Part shown: positions 8,428 to 17,134 of the stretch, one piece after another
Layout: the number at the start of each line of letters is the position of its first letter
Position numbering within the stretch: position 1 is the stretch's first letter
Source: an uncultured Granulosicoccaceae bacterium
GTDB taxonomy: Bacteria > Pseudomonadota > Gammaproteobacteria > Granulosicoccales > Granulosicoccaceae
DNA length: 48,023 nt
Assembly (NCBI GenBank): GCA_937930305.1
Contig: CALGLE010000036.1
Coordinates: 1 to 48,023, forward strand
Direction: 5' to 3'
Notes under the pieces: generated by a model
Databases searched by the model: none
The model's input: only the letters and a program-made list of their open reading frames with translations
Told to the model about the DNA's origin: nothing
Translations under genes and position numbers: made by a program

Positions 8428-9054
8428 ATGAATTTGACACTTAAAATGCTTGGGTTGATCGCCCTAGCGATCACGGCTCTCGCGGGCTGCAGCTCGACGT
8501 TCGGGCCTGCCGTTGAGGGCCCCGTTGAACAACCTGGCGCGGAAACGGTTACGCCACTTCCGGCTGCGAATAATGAGGAACCTGAGCTTGTTCCTGTTTC
8601 AACCAGCGCCTATCGGCTTGGAGAGGGAGATCAAATCGCCATACAGGTATTTGATGAACCAGACCTCACCATGGACGCTCGTGTGAGTGACAGTGGCATC
8701 ATCAATTATTCTTATCTCGGCGATGTTCAGGTGTCTGGTAAAACCGCCGTGGAACTCGAGCGCCACATCACCGAGCTTCTTCGTAATGGGTATCTGGTCA
8801 ATCCGTCGGTGAATGTCACGATTAAAGAGTACCGCCCCTTTTATATCGGTGGCGAAGTGAGAGCGCCTGGCAGTTATCCGTACCAGCCGGGTTTGACACT
8901 GAACCGGGCTATTGCATTAGCGGGGGGGCTAACCGACAGGGCGTCTTCTCGACGCATATTCGTGGTTAAACCCTCGGGTGAAGAATTTAGGGCGTCGTTG
9001 TCTCAAGCGATTTCGCCCGGCGACACTATTTCGATTAGGGAAGGTTTTTTCTGA
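8428..9054 (+). CDS. polysaccharide export lipoprotein, short Wza/OPX type
   Basis: A 208-residue outer-membrane polysaccharide export protein. I start it at the ATG at 8428 rather than the TTG at 8419, because the ATG gives a clean lipoprotein signal with lipobox LAGC and Cys21. The Poly_export domain (YRLGEGDQIAIQVFDEPDL, about residues 64-150) is followed by one SLBB-like domain (FYIGGEVRAPGSYPYQPGLT). It is much shorter than E. coli Wza (about 380) and lacks the C-terminal helix that crosses the outer membrane, so it probably works with a separate porin, most likely the divergent beta-barrel protein. Its TGA overlaps the next gene's ATG by one base (TGATG), showing coupling to the Wzc-like kinase. 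Confidence 0.9.
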   Translation: MNLTLKMLGLIALAITALAGCSSTFGPAVEGPVEQPGAETVTPLPAANNEEPELVPVSTSAYRLGEGDQIAIQVFDEPDLTMDARVSDSGIINYSYLGDVQVSGKTAVELERHITELLRNGYLVNPSVNVTIKEYRPFYIGGEVRAPGSYPYQPGLTLNRAIALAGGLTDRASSRRIFVVKPSGEEFRASLSQAISPGDTISIREGFF

Positions 9055-11750
9055 TGGCCACAACTCAAGACACAAGTTATGCTGACGATATGGCAGATGA
9101 TCGCGCGTCTGGATCATTTACCGAGCAGTTAGATCTTCAGCATTACTTACGCATACTGCGTAAATACAAAATTCCAATAACACTGTTCACTGCCGCTGTA
9201 ACTGCACTGGCCGCCTACTACGCTTACACGGCTACCCCTCAATACAGTTCGACTTCCACTCTGCTCATCGAATCTCAAGGCACTAACGTACCCAGCATTG
9301 AGGAGTTAATTGGCGGCGATACCGAAAGCCAAGATTACTACCAAACCCAATTTGAAATTCTGCGTTCAAGAGCGTTGGCGACGCGCGTGGTCAATGAAAT
9401 GGGCTTATGGAACCACCCTGAGTTGTCACCACAAGCGCGTGTGGATTTGACCCGTGTTGCGGCTGCAGAGCGCGGTGTATTAGGTGAGGCACCTGAGGCT
9501 GCAGGTGGTCTTCAGGGTGTTTTAGCTAAAGTTACCAATATTTTTTCCGGCACGGATCCAATACCCGAATCAACCACCGTTGTGGAGACTGGCACTGAAG
9601 CGTTCGTTGCTCCAGCCCAATCCGTTGACTTAGATGAAGATTTAACAGGGGATCAGCAAAGTGTGGTGAATGGGTTCATGGGGCGGTTATCCGTTTCCCC
9701 AGTAAGACGAACCAAATTGGTGAAAATCTCCTATATGTCTGCCGACCCCGACTTTGCGGCCAAAGTGGCGAACACAGTTGGCCAGCAGTACATTGAAAGT
9801 TACTTGGATGCCAAGTTAGAACGGACTGAAACAGCCGCCACGTTTTTAACTAAGCGCTTAGGCGAACTGAAAAACACACTGGATGGTTCAAAGGCTCGCT
9901 TAATCGCGTTCAAAGAAGCCAATGGTTTAGTCGATGTGGATGGCAGTGTTGGCCGGTTAAATGAACAACAACTGTTGTTGGCGACGGCTGAACTAGCAGA
10001 AGCACGCAGCGAGTTATCTCGGCAACGAAGCATTTATAACGAAGTGCAGTCGTTGCGGGGTCGCACCGACTTGCTAGAATCTATCCCGGCCATTCAAGCC
10101 GATCCACTGGTGCAGCGAACCAAAATTGACCAAGGTCAAGCTCAGCGTCAGCTGGACGAGTTGCTGAATCGTTACGGTGAACGCCACCCACGAGTCGTTG
10201 ACGCAAAGTCTCAATTGGCCACACTCAACTTGAATTTGGAAGGGCAAGTCGGACGAGTTGTGGGCGCTATCGCCAGCGATTACCAACTGGCCCAATCGCG
10301 TGTTGGTGCAATTGAAGCGAAATTGAGCACCGGTAAACAAGAGATTCAAGCGATCGGTTCGAAGAAGTTTGAGTTGGATGAATTGCAGAATGAAGTGGAT
10401 ACCAATCAAAGTATTTATGATGCGTTCTATAACCAAATTACCCAAGCAAAGTCGGCCGATGGTTTGGAATCAGCCAATGCACGAATCTCTGACTACGCGG
10501 TGGCGTCTGGGCACCCAGTTAAACCTAAGAAACAGCTCATCATTGCTTTGGCTGCGTTGGCGTCGTTAATCTTATCCATGCTGATGGCGTTCCTGTATGA
10601 ACAAATGGACGACACGATAAAGAGCACGGGGGATGTAGAGACTAAATTGGGCCAGCGAATGCTTGGGATCATTCCATTGATCAAAAGTGGCATCTTGAAT
10701 CAAGACGATTCTCGGCCAGTTAACCCGGCGCTGTTGGCTGAGAGTGCCCAAGAGCTCAAGGGCAAGAAGAAAGAATCGATCCATAAGTTTTTTGAAGCAG
10801 TGGACACGGCTCGTACAGCGATTTGTTTGGCGGACGGCGATGAGGACCGTAAAGTGATTATGGTCACGTCATCAAAACCGGGTGAGGGTAAGTCCACGAC
10901 GTCTTTGAACTTGGCCTATTCTTTATCAAAAATAGAACGTGTACTGCTCATCGACTGTGATTTAAGAAAACCCACGGTGGCAAAATCAGTTATTGCTGAC
11001 GCCAAGCGCCGTGCGATGCAGCCGGGTTTGTCGGAGTTGATAGCCGGTACGGCGCAGGCAAAGCAATGCATTATTCGAGGCGCGTTTGATCAACACTTGG
11101 ATGTACTACCCGCAGGCCAGCTACCGGAGCGCCCGTTGGAATTAATTTCCAGTGCGAAGTTTCGTAACATCATCAAAAGTCTCAGTAATCACTATGATCG
11201 GATCGTATTGGACTGTGCGCCAATCCAAGCGGTATCCGATGCAATGGTGCTAAGTAAAGTATCGGACGCTGTGGTGTATTGCGTTGAAGCCCAAGAGACA
11301 TCCATTGATTTAGTTAAGCGCGGTGTTGACCGTCTTCGGTCAGTCGATGCAGTGATCGCTGGGATTTTAGTCACGCAAGTGGACGTGGATAAGATCGTAT
11401 CCTACGGTGGTGACTACTATTACCAAGGCATGTACGATTACTACGGTTATTCAGAAAAAGACAGTGGCAAGGATGGCAAGAAGGGGCGCGGTAAATTACG
11501 GCTCACTCAGTCTCAACTGCAGGACATTCAAAACGATGATTCTGAGGTTGAGTTGGATCTGGACCACGATGGTGTCAATGGTCTAACGAACCGCGCGGCC
11601 ATAAATGATCATGAATTTGACATGACCACTCAAGTGGAAACGGTTAACGCGCCCACTCGTCGGGTTCGTGATAACAACGTGCTTCGCTCAAAGATGAATC
11701 GAACAGACGCAAAGAAAGATCGAATGCAGGACGATTTGGACTTTTTATAA
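9054..11750 (+). CDS. Wzc-type chain-length determinant and tyrosine autokinase
   Basis: An 898-residue inner-membrane copolymerase. It has an N-terminal Wzz domain with a first membrane segment near residues 40-60, a long coiled-coil periplasmic part (about 240-460), a second membrane segment near 482-505, and a cytoplasmic BY-kinase. Kinase motifs are Walker A KPGEGKST near 612, Walker A' VLLIDCDLRKP near 630 and Walker B RIVLDCAP near 720. A tyrosine cluster YGGDYYYQGMYDYYGY spans 784-799. Such clusters normally end the protein, but here a charged tail of 99 residues follows. The enzyme controls chain length and export through cycles of phosphorylation. No cognate Wzb phosphatase is visible. 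It is coupled to the Wza-like gene and ends at a terminator. Confidence 0.93.
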   Translation: MATTQDTSYADDMADDRASGSFTEQLDLQHYLRILRKYKIPITLFTAAVTALAAYYAYTATPQYSSTSTLLIESQGTNVPSIEELIGGDTESQDYYQTQFEILRSRALATRVVNEMGLWNHPELSPQARVDLTRVAAAERGVLGEAPEAAGGLQGVLAKVTNIFSGTDPIPESTTVVETGTEAFVAPAQSVDLDEDLTGDQQSVVNGFMGRLSVSPVRRTKLVKISYMSADPDFAAKVANTVGQQYIESYLDAKLERTETAATFLTKRLGELKNTLDGSKARLIAFKEANGLVDVDGSVGRLNEQQLLLATAELAEARSELSRQRSIYNEVQSLRGRTDLLESIPAIQADPLVQRTKIDQGQAQRQLDELLNRYGERHPRVVDAKSQLATLNLNLEGQVGRVVGAIASDYQLAQSRVGAIEAKLSTGKQEIQAIGSKKFELDELQNEVDTNQSIYDAFYNQITQAKSADGLESANARISDYAVASGHPVKPKKQLIIALAALASLILSMLMAFLYEQMDDTIKSTGDVETKLGQRMLGIIPLIKSGILNQDDSRPVNPALLAESAQELKGKKKESIHKFFEAVDTARTAICLADGDEDRKVIMVTSSKPGEGKSTTSLNLAYSLSKIERVLLIDCDLRKPTVAKSVIADAKRRAMQPGLSELIAGTAQAKQCIIRGAFDQHLDVLPAGQLPERPLELISSAKFRNIIKSLSNHYDRIVLDCAPIQAVSDAMVLSKVSDAVVYCVEAQETSIDLVKRGVDRLRSVDAVIAGILVTQVDVDKIVSYGGDYYYQGMYDYYGYSEKDSGKDGKKGRGKLRLTQSQLQDIQNDDSEVELDLDHDGVNGLTNRAAINDHEFDMTTQVETVNAPTRRVRDNNVLRSKMNRTDAKKDRMQDDLDFL

Positions 11751-11774
11751 ACGGTTGTATTTAATTGCGCTTCC

Positions 11775-11820
11775 ACGGCTCGGCGTCCAAGAAAATTGGA
11801 CTCCGAGCCGTTATTAGTTT
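11775..11820 (+). terminator. rho-independent terminator after the wzc-like gene
   Basis: A 16-base stem with one mismatch (ACGGCTCGGCGTCCAA at 11775-11790, partner at 11796-11811) closes on the loop GAAAA and is followed by TATTAGTTTTA. It lies 25 bases after the kinase stop and separates export genes from sugar-nucleotide genes. Confidence 0.85.
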
Positions 11821-11855
11821 TACATCATCAATTAATCAGAGGCAGTAGCGTACAA

Positions 11856-12629
11856 ATGAAAGTCGTTATTTTCGCAGGAGGACTTGGCACTCGCATCAGT
11901 GAAGAGACTGCGGTTAAGCCAAAGCCCATGGTTGAAATTGGTGATATGCCTGTGCTTTGGCACATAATGAAAATTTACTCATCTCATGGTTTGAATGATT
12001 TTGTGATTTGTCTAGGATACAAAGGGCATGTCATAAAGGAGTTTTTTCAAAATTACATGATGCGTTTGTCCAGCGTTCGAATGACGTTTAACGACAACAA
12101 AATTGAATTCTTGGATGATGTGTCTGACCCATGGACAGTCACTCTGGTGGATACGGGCGAGAGCTCAATGACAGGCGGGCGGCTGAAACGCGTAGCGCCC
12201 TACTTAGACGATGAGCCCTTTTGTCTTACCTATGGTGATGGGGTTGCCAATGTGGATATTCGACAACTATTGAACTTTCACAAGCAAGAGCAGAGTTTGT
12301 GCACTTTAACGGCCGTGCAACCACCCGGGCGGTTTGGGGCCATTGCTTTAGGCGCAAATCAAACAAAAATATCCAGTTTTCAAGAAAAGCCTCAAGGTGA
12401 TGGTGCCTGGATAAATGGTGGCTACTTTGTGTGCCAGCCTGAGGTGGTGAATTTTATTGATGGCGATGACACCGTTTGGGAGCAAGCGCCGTTGATGAAT
12501 ATGGCTCAGCAAGGCCAGTTAGCGGCATTTAAACATTCGGGTTTTTGGCACCCAATGGATACCTTGCGCGATAAGCAGCACTTAGAAAGCTTATGGCAAT
12601 CGGGCGCGGCGCCGTGGAAAATTTGGTAA
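11856..12629 (+). CDS. rfbF: glucose-1-phosphate cytidylyltransferase
   Basis: A 257-residue nucleotidyltransferase making CDP-glucose from CTP and glucose 1-phosphate, the first step to CDP-6-deoxy sugars. It begins MKVVIFAGGLGTRISEET with the nucleotide-binding GGxGTR motif and KPKPMVEIG. Later it has LTYGDGVANVDI, GRFGAI, WINGGYFV and the ending WHPMDTLRDK, all typical of RfbF. I reject a longer frame from 11796 because that TTG lies in the terminator stem; AGAGG at 11838-11842 precedes the ATG chosen. Its partner rfbG lies three genes further on, separated by wecA-like and manC, whereas the two are usually adjacent. Confidence 0.95.
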   Translation: MKVVIFAGGLGTRISEETAVKPKPMVEIGDMPVLWHIMKIYSSHGLNDFVICLGYKGHVIKEFFQNYMMRLSSVRMTFNDNKIEFLDDVSDPWTVTLVDTGESSMTGGRLKRVAPYLDDEPFCLTYGDGVANVDIRQLLNFHKQEQSLCTLTAVQPPGRFGAIALGANQTKISSFQEKPQGDGAWINGGYFVCQPEVVNFIDGDDTVWEQAPLMNMAQQGQLAAFKHSGFWHPMDTLRDKQHLESLWQSGAAPWKIW

Positions 12630-12794
12630 CGATTATTCGTTGTTGCTTCACTGACTAACAGTAAAATCATTGGGTTTTGATTAGCGGAAAGAATAGGCCT
12701 AAACGTTCGCGTAAGTGCGATTGGTACATGGTTTATGATCGTGTCCTCGTGTTAGTGTATTTGTCGAAGCAGCGCGCAATCTAAAACATGCATC

Positions 12795-13925
12795 ATGTTA
12801 CGTGCTGCACTAAATCTGCACTCAAATCGAACAATGATTGAACGATTAGAAAACACGGGGTCACTTTCAGATTTATTTCTGATGACTGTAGCGTCGTTCG
12901 TGTGCGCAGCTGTCTTCATTTTGCTCTTAACGCCATTAGCCCGCTCGGTTAACTTAGTCGATGAGCCCAATGAACGTAAACAACATGACAGCGCCATTCC
13001 GGTGGTGGGTGGCCTCTCCATTGCTGTTTCTTTAACCGGGGTATTGATTTGGGCTGGCGCCTTGAACATCCCGGCTATGGTGAGCTTTCTTGGGCTTGGT
13101 GTAATACTGGCATTTCTAGGCTTTTTGGATGATTTCTCGCACATCAGAATGCGCTATCGCCTAGTGGTTCAGATAGTGGTTGGCCTGGCTCTGTGTTTCG
13201 TAGCAGACCTTAAAATCCTGTCGCTAGGCGATCTATTTGGTGGTGGCTCGGTAACTCTCGGAGTGCTTGCCGCAGTTGCGTTCACCGTCGCTTGTTCCGT
13301 CGGCGTGTACAACTCCATCAATATGATCGATGGGCTAGATGGACTCGCAGGTATCGTTGTATCGATTTCCGCTCTAGCGATGGCATCCATTGCCTATGCC
13401 GCAGGCGATTCGTTCTCAGCCGGTGTTTTGCTATCAACGATGGGAGCTATCGCAGCCTATTTACTGTTTAACTTAAGTGTTTTTGGGGCTTCTCGTAAAG
13501 TGTTTATGGGAGATGCTGGTAGCTTGTTTTTAGGTTTTTTATTGTTGTGGTTTTTTATTTATTTGTCGCAAGGGGAGCAGGCATCCCTTTCTCCCGTGGC
13601 GGCTGGTTGGATTTTCGGGCTTCCTCTGGCCGACACCATTGCGGTGATCGTAGGACGATTGGTCCGTGGGCTGCACCCACTAGCCGCAGGACGCGACCAC
13701 ATTCACCATCGATTGCTCAATTATGGGTTTTCTAATCTGACAGTATTGGCGATTCTTGCGTTGTACCATGGCTCTTTAGTGGCTGTTGGCGTTTTTTGCA
13801 ACGGTAAAATAACCTTAGAACCCTTCCTATTTTGGGGATTCGTAACACTGACGGTTATTCACTTCATCGTTCTGTTCATCATTCTGCCGCGGTTAACCCC
13901 GACAAGCCGTAACGTTGTGGCCTAG
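12795..13925 (+). CDS. wecA: polyprenyl-phosphate GlcNAc/hexosamine-1-phosphate transferase, WecA/MraY family
   Basis: A 376-residue polytopic transferase that moves a sugar 1-phosphate from a UDP-sugar onto undecaprenyl phosphate to start a glycan. It has PLARSVNLVDEPNERKQH early, GFLDDFSHIRMRYRL (the DD site), NSINMIDGLDGLAG (the catalytic NxxNxxDGxDGL block), FMGDAGSLFLG and the nucleotide-sugar loop AAGRDHIHHRLL. The HIHH motif places it with WecA rather than MraY. An internal ATG at 12834 would give a 363-residue protein whose N-terminus fits E. coli WecA better; neither start has a strong ribosome site. A second, unrelated priming enzyme (WcaJ/WbaP type) lies at 31314. The exact sugar is not certain. 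Confidence 0.85.
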   Translation: MLRAALNLHSNRTMIERLENTGSLSDLFLMTVASFVCAAVFILLLTPLARSVNLVDEPNERKQHDSAIPVVGGLSIAVSLTGVLIWAGALNIPAMVSFLGLGVILAFLGFLDDFSHIRMRYRLVVQIVVGLALCFVADLKILSLGDLFGGGSVTLGVLAAVAFTVACSVGVYNSINMIDGLDGLAGIVVSISALAMASIAYAAGDSFSAGVLLSTMGAIAAYLLFNLSVFGASRKVFMGDAGSLFLGFLLLWFFIYLSQGEQASLSPVAAGWIFGLPLADTIAVIVGRLVRGLHPLAAGRDHIHHRLLNYGFSNLTVLAILALYHGSLVAVGVFCNGKITLEPFLFWGFVTLTVIHFIVLFIILPRLTPTSRNVVA

Positions 13926-13980
13926 TATCCCTGCAAGACCAAACTGAGAAATTCGTTGTCGTTCTAGCTTCGCGTTCAAT

Positions 13981-13986
13981 TATAAT
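13981..13986 (+). promoter_or_regulatory. candidate -10 box upstream of manC
   Basis: A perfect TATAAT sits 54 bases before the manC start. TTGTCG at 13956-13961 could be the -35 at 19-base spacing. The gap is only 115 bases, so manC may be transcribed both from here and from upstream. Confidence 0.35.
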
Positions 13987-14040
13987 TAAGCGAGGGCAAC
14001 CCTTTGTTTTTGCTTCTCAGTCATTTGCAGGAGTCACCTA

Positions 14041-15465
14041 ATGCCAGCTACAACATTTGTACCCATCGTTCTAGCGGGCGGGTCCGGCACTCGATTGTGG
14101 CCTTTGTCTCGTTCTGAATACCCAAAACAATTTTTGCCTATTTTTGGTGAAAATTCACTGCTTCAGGATTCTATTCTGCGAATACGTTCGGCAACCAGCG
14201 TTTCACCGCTACTCATGTGCGCTGAAAATCATCGCTTTCTTGTAGCCGAGCAGTTGTTGCAAATAGACTCCAGTGATGCATCTATTTTGCTAGAACCTGC
14301 CGCGCTGAATACCGCCCCGGCGATTGCGGCGGCCGCCTGGCATGTCTTTAAAGAACACAATGACGCGCCCGTGGTGGTAATGCCAGCGGATCACATCATC
14401 CCGGACCAAGAGCAATTTTCCAAAGCAATTCAGTCTGGTTTAACACTGTGTACAGAAGGCTACATAGTAACCTTGGGAATTAAACCAACTAAGCCGGAGA
14501 CGGGGTACGGTTACATTGAAGCGGGCGATCTTGTTTCGCCAGGCTCTTCCGCACACCGGGTTAGTCGCTTTGTCGAAAAACCCAATCGGGACGCCGCAGA
14601 AGCATTGATTCGTAATGAAAATTGTTTCTGGAACGCTGGCATTTTTATTTTTAAACCATCGGTTTTTTTGGCAGCCCTTAAAGATCTACAACCTGAGCTG
14701 CATAAGAACACACAAATTTCCGTTGATGGATCAGAGAAAGATTTAGACTTCATTCGCCTGGACGTAAAATCTTATGCGAGGTGTCAGAACATATCGGTGG
14801 ACTACGCCGTGATGGAGAAGGCCAGCAACGTCGTGGTATTGCCTTTCGAGTCAGATTGGTCTGATATCGGCAGTTGGGATGCAGTGCATTTAGCCAAAGA
14901 TCTCGATGCAAACGGTAATGCGCATGTTGGGCATGTGCTTCAGTCGAACAGTAAAAATACACTGGTTCATGCAACGTCGAGGTTGGTGGTTACTGCCGGG
15001 ACGGACAATCTGTCTGTTATCGAAACTCCCGATGCCGTTTTAGTTATGGATAACACCAACGCACAAAGTATTAAACAAGTGGTTGCAACACTAAAAGATT
15101 CCTATCCGGAAATTTTAAGCAATCACACCACCGTGTATCGACCTTGGGGAAACTACGAAAGCTTGAATCTCAGTGCTCGTTTTCAGGTAAAACGAATCAC
15201 GGTAAAACCGGGCGCGAAACTCTCTTTGCAAAAACATCATCATCGCTCCGAGCACTGGGTTGTGGTGAGTGGCACAGCGATGGTAACTATTGATGACACC
15301 GAGACTTTGTTAACTGAAAACGAATCAACCTACATCCCTCTAGGGGCTATGCATCGACTGCATAATCCTGGAAGCATTCCACTCGAGCTCATTGAAGTCC
15401 AATCAGGATCCTATCTAGGAGAAGACGACATTGTGCGGGTGGGAGACGAGTACGGACGGGCGTAG
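14041..15465 (+). CDS. manC: mannose-1-phosphate guanylyltransferase / mannose-6-phosphate isomerase
   Basis: A 474-residue bifunctional enzyme that makes GDP-mannose and can isomerise fructose 6-phosphate to mannose 6-phosphate. The N-terminal GT-A-like part starts FVPIVLAGGSGTRLWPLSR, with EYPKQFLP after it and FVEKPNRDAA near residue 178. The C-terminal cupin isomerase part has YRPWGNYESL, PGAKLSLQKHHHRSEHW and IPLGAMHRLHNPG with the metal-binding histidines. Length matches ManC/AlgA/CpsB. AGGAG at 14029-14033 stands seven bases before the ATG. No manB is seen in the window, so mannose 1-phosphate must come from elsewhere. It implies mannose or a GDP-mannose-derived sugar in the product. 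Confidence 0.95.
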   Translation: MPATTFVPIVLAGGSGTRLWPLSRSEYPKQFLPIFGENSLLQDSILRIRSATSVSPLLMCAENHRFLVAEQLLQIDSSDASILLEPAALNTAPAIAAAAWHVFKEHNDAPVVVMPADHIIPDQEQFSKAIQSGLTLCTEGYIVTLGIKPTKPETGYGYIEAGDLVSPGSSAHRVSRFVEKPNRDAAEALIRNENCFWNAGIFIFKPSVFLAALKDLQPELHKNTQISVDGSEKDLDFIRLDVKSYARCQNISVDYAVMEKASNVVVLPFESDWSDIGSWDAVHLAKDLDANGNAHVGHVLQSNSKNTLVHATSRLVVTAGTDNLSVIETPDAVLVMDNTNAQSIKQVVATLKDSYPEILSNHTTVYRPWGNYESLNLSARFQVKRITVKPGAKLSLQKHHHRSEHWVVVSGTAMVTIDDTETLLTENESTYIPLGAMHRLHNPGSIPLELIEVQSGSYLGEDDIVRVGDEYGRA

Positions 15466-15569
15466 TAGCTCACATAGTCATCGATGAATTGATACATTGA
15501 TAACAACCGAAATACCAATCAACGGCGGATCTGCGCCCATAAACCAGTTGTCTGTAATGTCGATCTCAC

Positions 15570-16649
15570 ATGAATAAGAATTTTTGGAAAGGTAAACGCG
15601 TATTTCTCACCGGCCACACGGGGTTTAAAGGGGGGTGGATGAGTTTGTGGCTTGCTCAAATGGGTGCAGAGGTCACAGGGTTTGCGTTAGAACCCAATAC
15701 AAATCCCAACTTTTTTGAGCTCGTTGATTTAGCGCAAGACGTTGATTCAAACATTGGCGACATTTGTCAATTAGAAACGCTAAAAAGCGCTGTACAGGCC
15801 TGTCGGCCAGACGTTGTTTTCCATTTAGCGGCACAACCGCTGGTGCGTTTGTCGTATGACGAACCATTGAATACGTTGAACACGAATGTCATGGGTACGG
15901 CAAATCTCCTCGAAGCTTGCCGCGACATCGATACTGTGCGGGCGGTTGTTGTGGTAACTACGGATAAATGTTACGAAAACCGAGAGTGGCATTGGGGTTA
16001 TAGAGAAAGTGAACCTTTGGGCGGTCACGACCCGTACAGTGCGAGCAAAGCGTGTGCTGAAATTGTTACACACGCGTATCGCCGTTCGTATTTTGAGGTG
16101 GGATCTTCCTGCAAAATCGCAACGGCTCGGGCTGGTAATGTGATTGGGGGTGGGGATTGGTCTCAGGATAGATTGCTACCCGATATTTTGAATGATTTTT
16201 CAAATGGCACGCCAGTAGAAATTCGCAGCCCTAATTCAATTCGGCCCTGGCAGCATGTGCTTGAACCGGTGGCGGGGTATTTAACCTTGGCTGAACAACT
16301 GTGTTCCGATGATGGCGATAGTTTTTCAAATGCTTGGAATTTTGGTCCAAGTGACGAAGGATGTCAGTCGGTGAGTTGGATTGTGACTAAGATGCAGGAG
16401 CTGTGGGGTGATGGGGCACATTGGTCGATTACCAATACACCGCAACCTCATGAAGCGACATTCTTAAAATTAGACTGTTCGCGGGCACGCGATTTACTTC
16501 ATTGGCATCCGGTTTGGACGCTGACGGAATCGCTGGAGATAATCGTAGATTGGTATCAAGCGTTCAATCGCAACGAAAATATGCGAACACACGCATTGAA
16601 TACGTTACTTGAGTTTGAATCCGCCGGCGTTGCTACGGGTAACGAATAA
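15570..16649 (+). CDS. rfbG: CDP-glucose 4,6-dehydratase
   Basis: A 359-residue short-chain dehydrogenase/reductase acting on CDP-glucose to give CDP-4-keto-6-deoxyglucose. It has the Rossmann start VFLTGHTGFKGGWMSLWL, VFHLAAQPLVRLSYDEP, the TTDKCYENREW block, and YSASKACAEIV carrying the catalytic Tyr-x3-Lys. The end fits RfbG. It acts after RfbF. The enzymes that usually follow (RfbH dehydrase, reductases, epimerases) are not in the window, so the fate of the keto-sugar is open; the COG4091-type enzyme at 19242 is the nearest candidate oxidoreductase. Confidence 0.95.
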   Translation: MNKNFWKGKRVFLTGHTGFKGGWMSLWLAQMGAEVTGFALEPNTNPNFFELVDLAQDVDSNIGDICQLETLKSAVQACRPDVVFHLAAQPLVRLSYDEPLNTLNTNVMGTANLLEACRDIDTVRAVVVVTTDKCYENREWHWGYRESEPLGGHDPYSASKACAEIVTHAYRRSYFEVGSSCKIATARAGNVIGGGDWSQDRLLPDILNDFSNGTPVEIRSPNSIRPWQHVLEPVAGYLTLAEQLCSDDGDSFSNAWNFGPSDEGCQSVSWIVTKMQELWGDGAHWSITNTPQPHEATFLKLDCSRARDLLHWHPVWTLTESLEIIVDWYQAFNRNENMRTHALNTLLEFESAGVATGNE

Positions 16650-17134
16650 ATAATTAGGCCAAGAAAGTAAGAGCAGGGGTCTTCGCCGATCTATGGCTCA
16701 AGGATGGCTTTATCAGTCACTAGAGTTCTGCTGTGAATTGCCTGTCGTAATGTATACCTGCTCACATAGCTTCTTTCGTGGCGTGATTTTGTACTGTTTG
16801 TAATACTGCGAAAGAATGATGGCTACTTCGCAAATTGGTTCTATGACCCCCTTCACATTGGCTCTGAATCCACACTAAAAACAGAGACGCAATGTGAATT
16901 ACTCGATTGCTTTGCCCAGTATTTGTCTGTTTTTTGAACTCGTAAAGTCAAATACGTGTGTCCGAAAAAAATAAAAATCACACTCTTATCTCAGATCATC
17001 GACACACCAGAATTAGCGGCATTAACTAACTGGAGATCGGGTCGATACCGGAACTTAATACAATAAAAAACGTATGGGATGCTATCGCATTGGGGAGTAA
17101 CGTAGGTACCAATGGGGGGCTCAAACGCTAACCT
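16650..17134. other. 485-base intergenic region before the lipoprotein
   Basis: No ORF with family features or a good ribosome site is seen. It holds the motif TGCTGTGAATTGC at 16729-16741 (repeated exactly at 20878-20890) and a near copy TGTGAATTAC at 16893-16902. The length suggests a regulated promoter for the lipoprotein gene or a small RNA; I cannot support the latter further. Confidence 0.5.
16729..16741 (+). promoter_or_regulatory. shared intergenic motif TGCTGTGAATTGC, copy 1
   Basis: This 13-mer is identical to 20878-20890, and its last ten bases also occur at 24780-24789. All three copies are intergenic and on the plus strand, upstream of rightward genes. It may be a regulator site; the function is unknown. 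Confidence 0.4.

Noticed and set aside
11796..11855. Longer start for rfbF
   Set aside because: The TTG lies in the right arm of the terminator after the kinase gene, and the enzyme family starts at MKVVIFAGG.
16729..16741. Reading TGTGAATTGC as a sigma-54 promoter or a CRP half-site
   Set aside because: The -24 GG is missing at the right spacing, and the second CRP half TCACA does not follow at N6 in any of the three copies.
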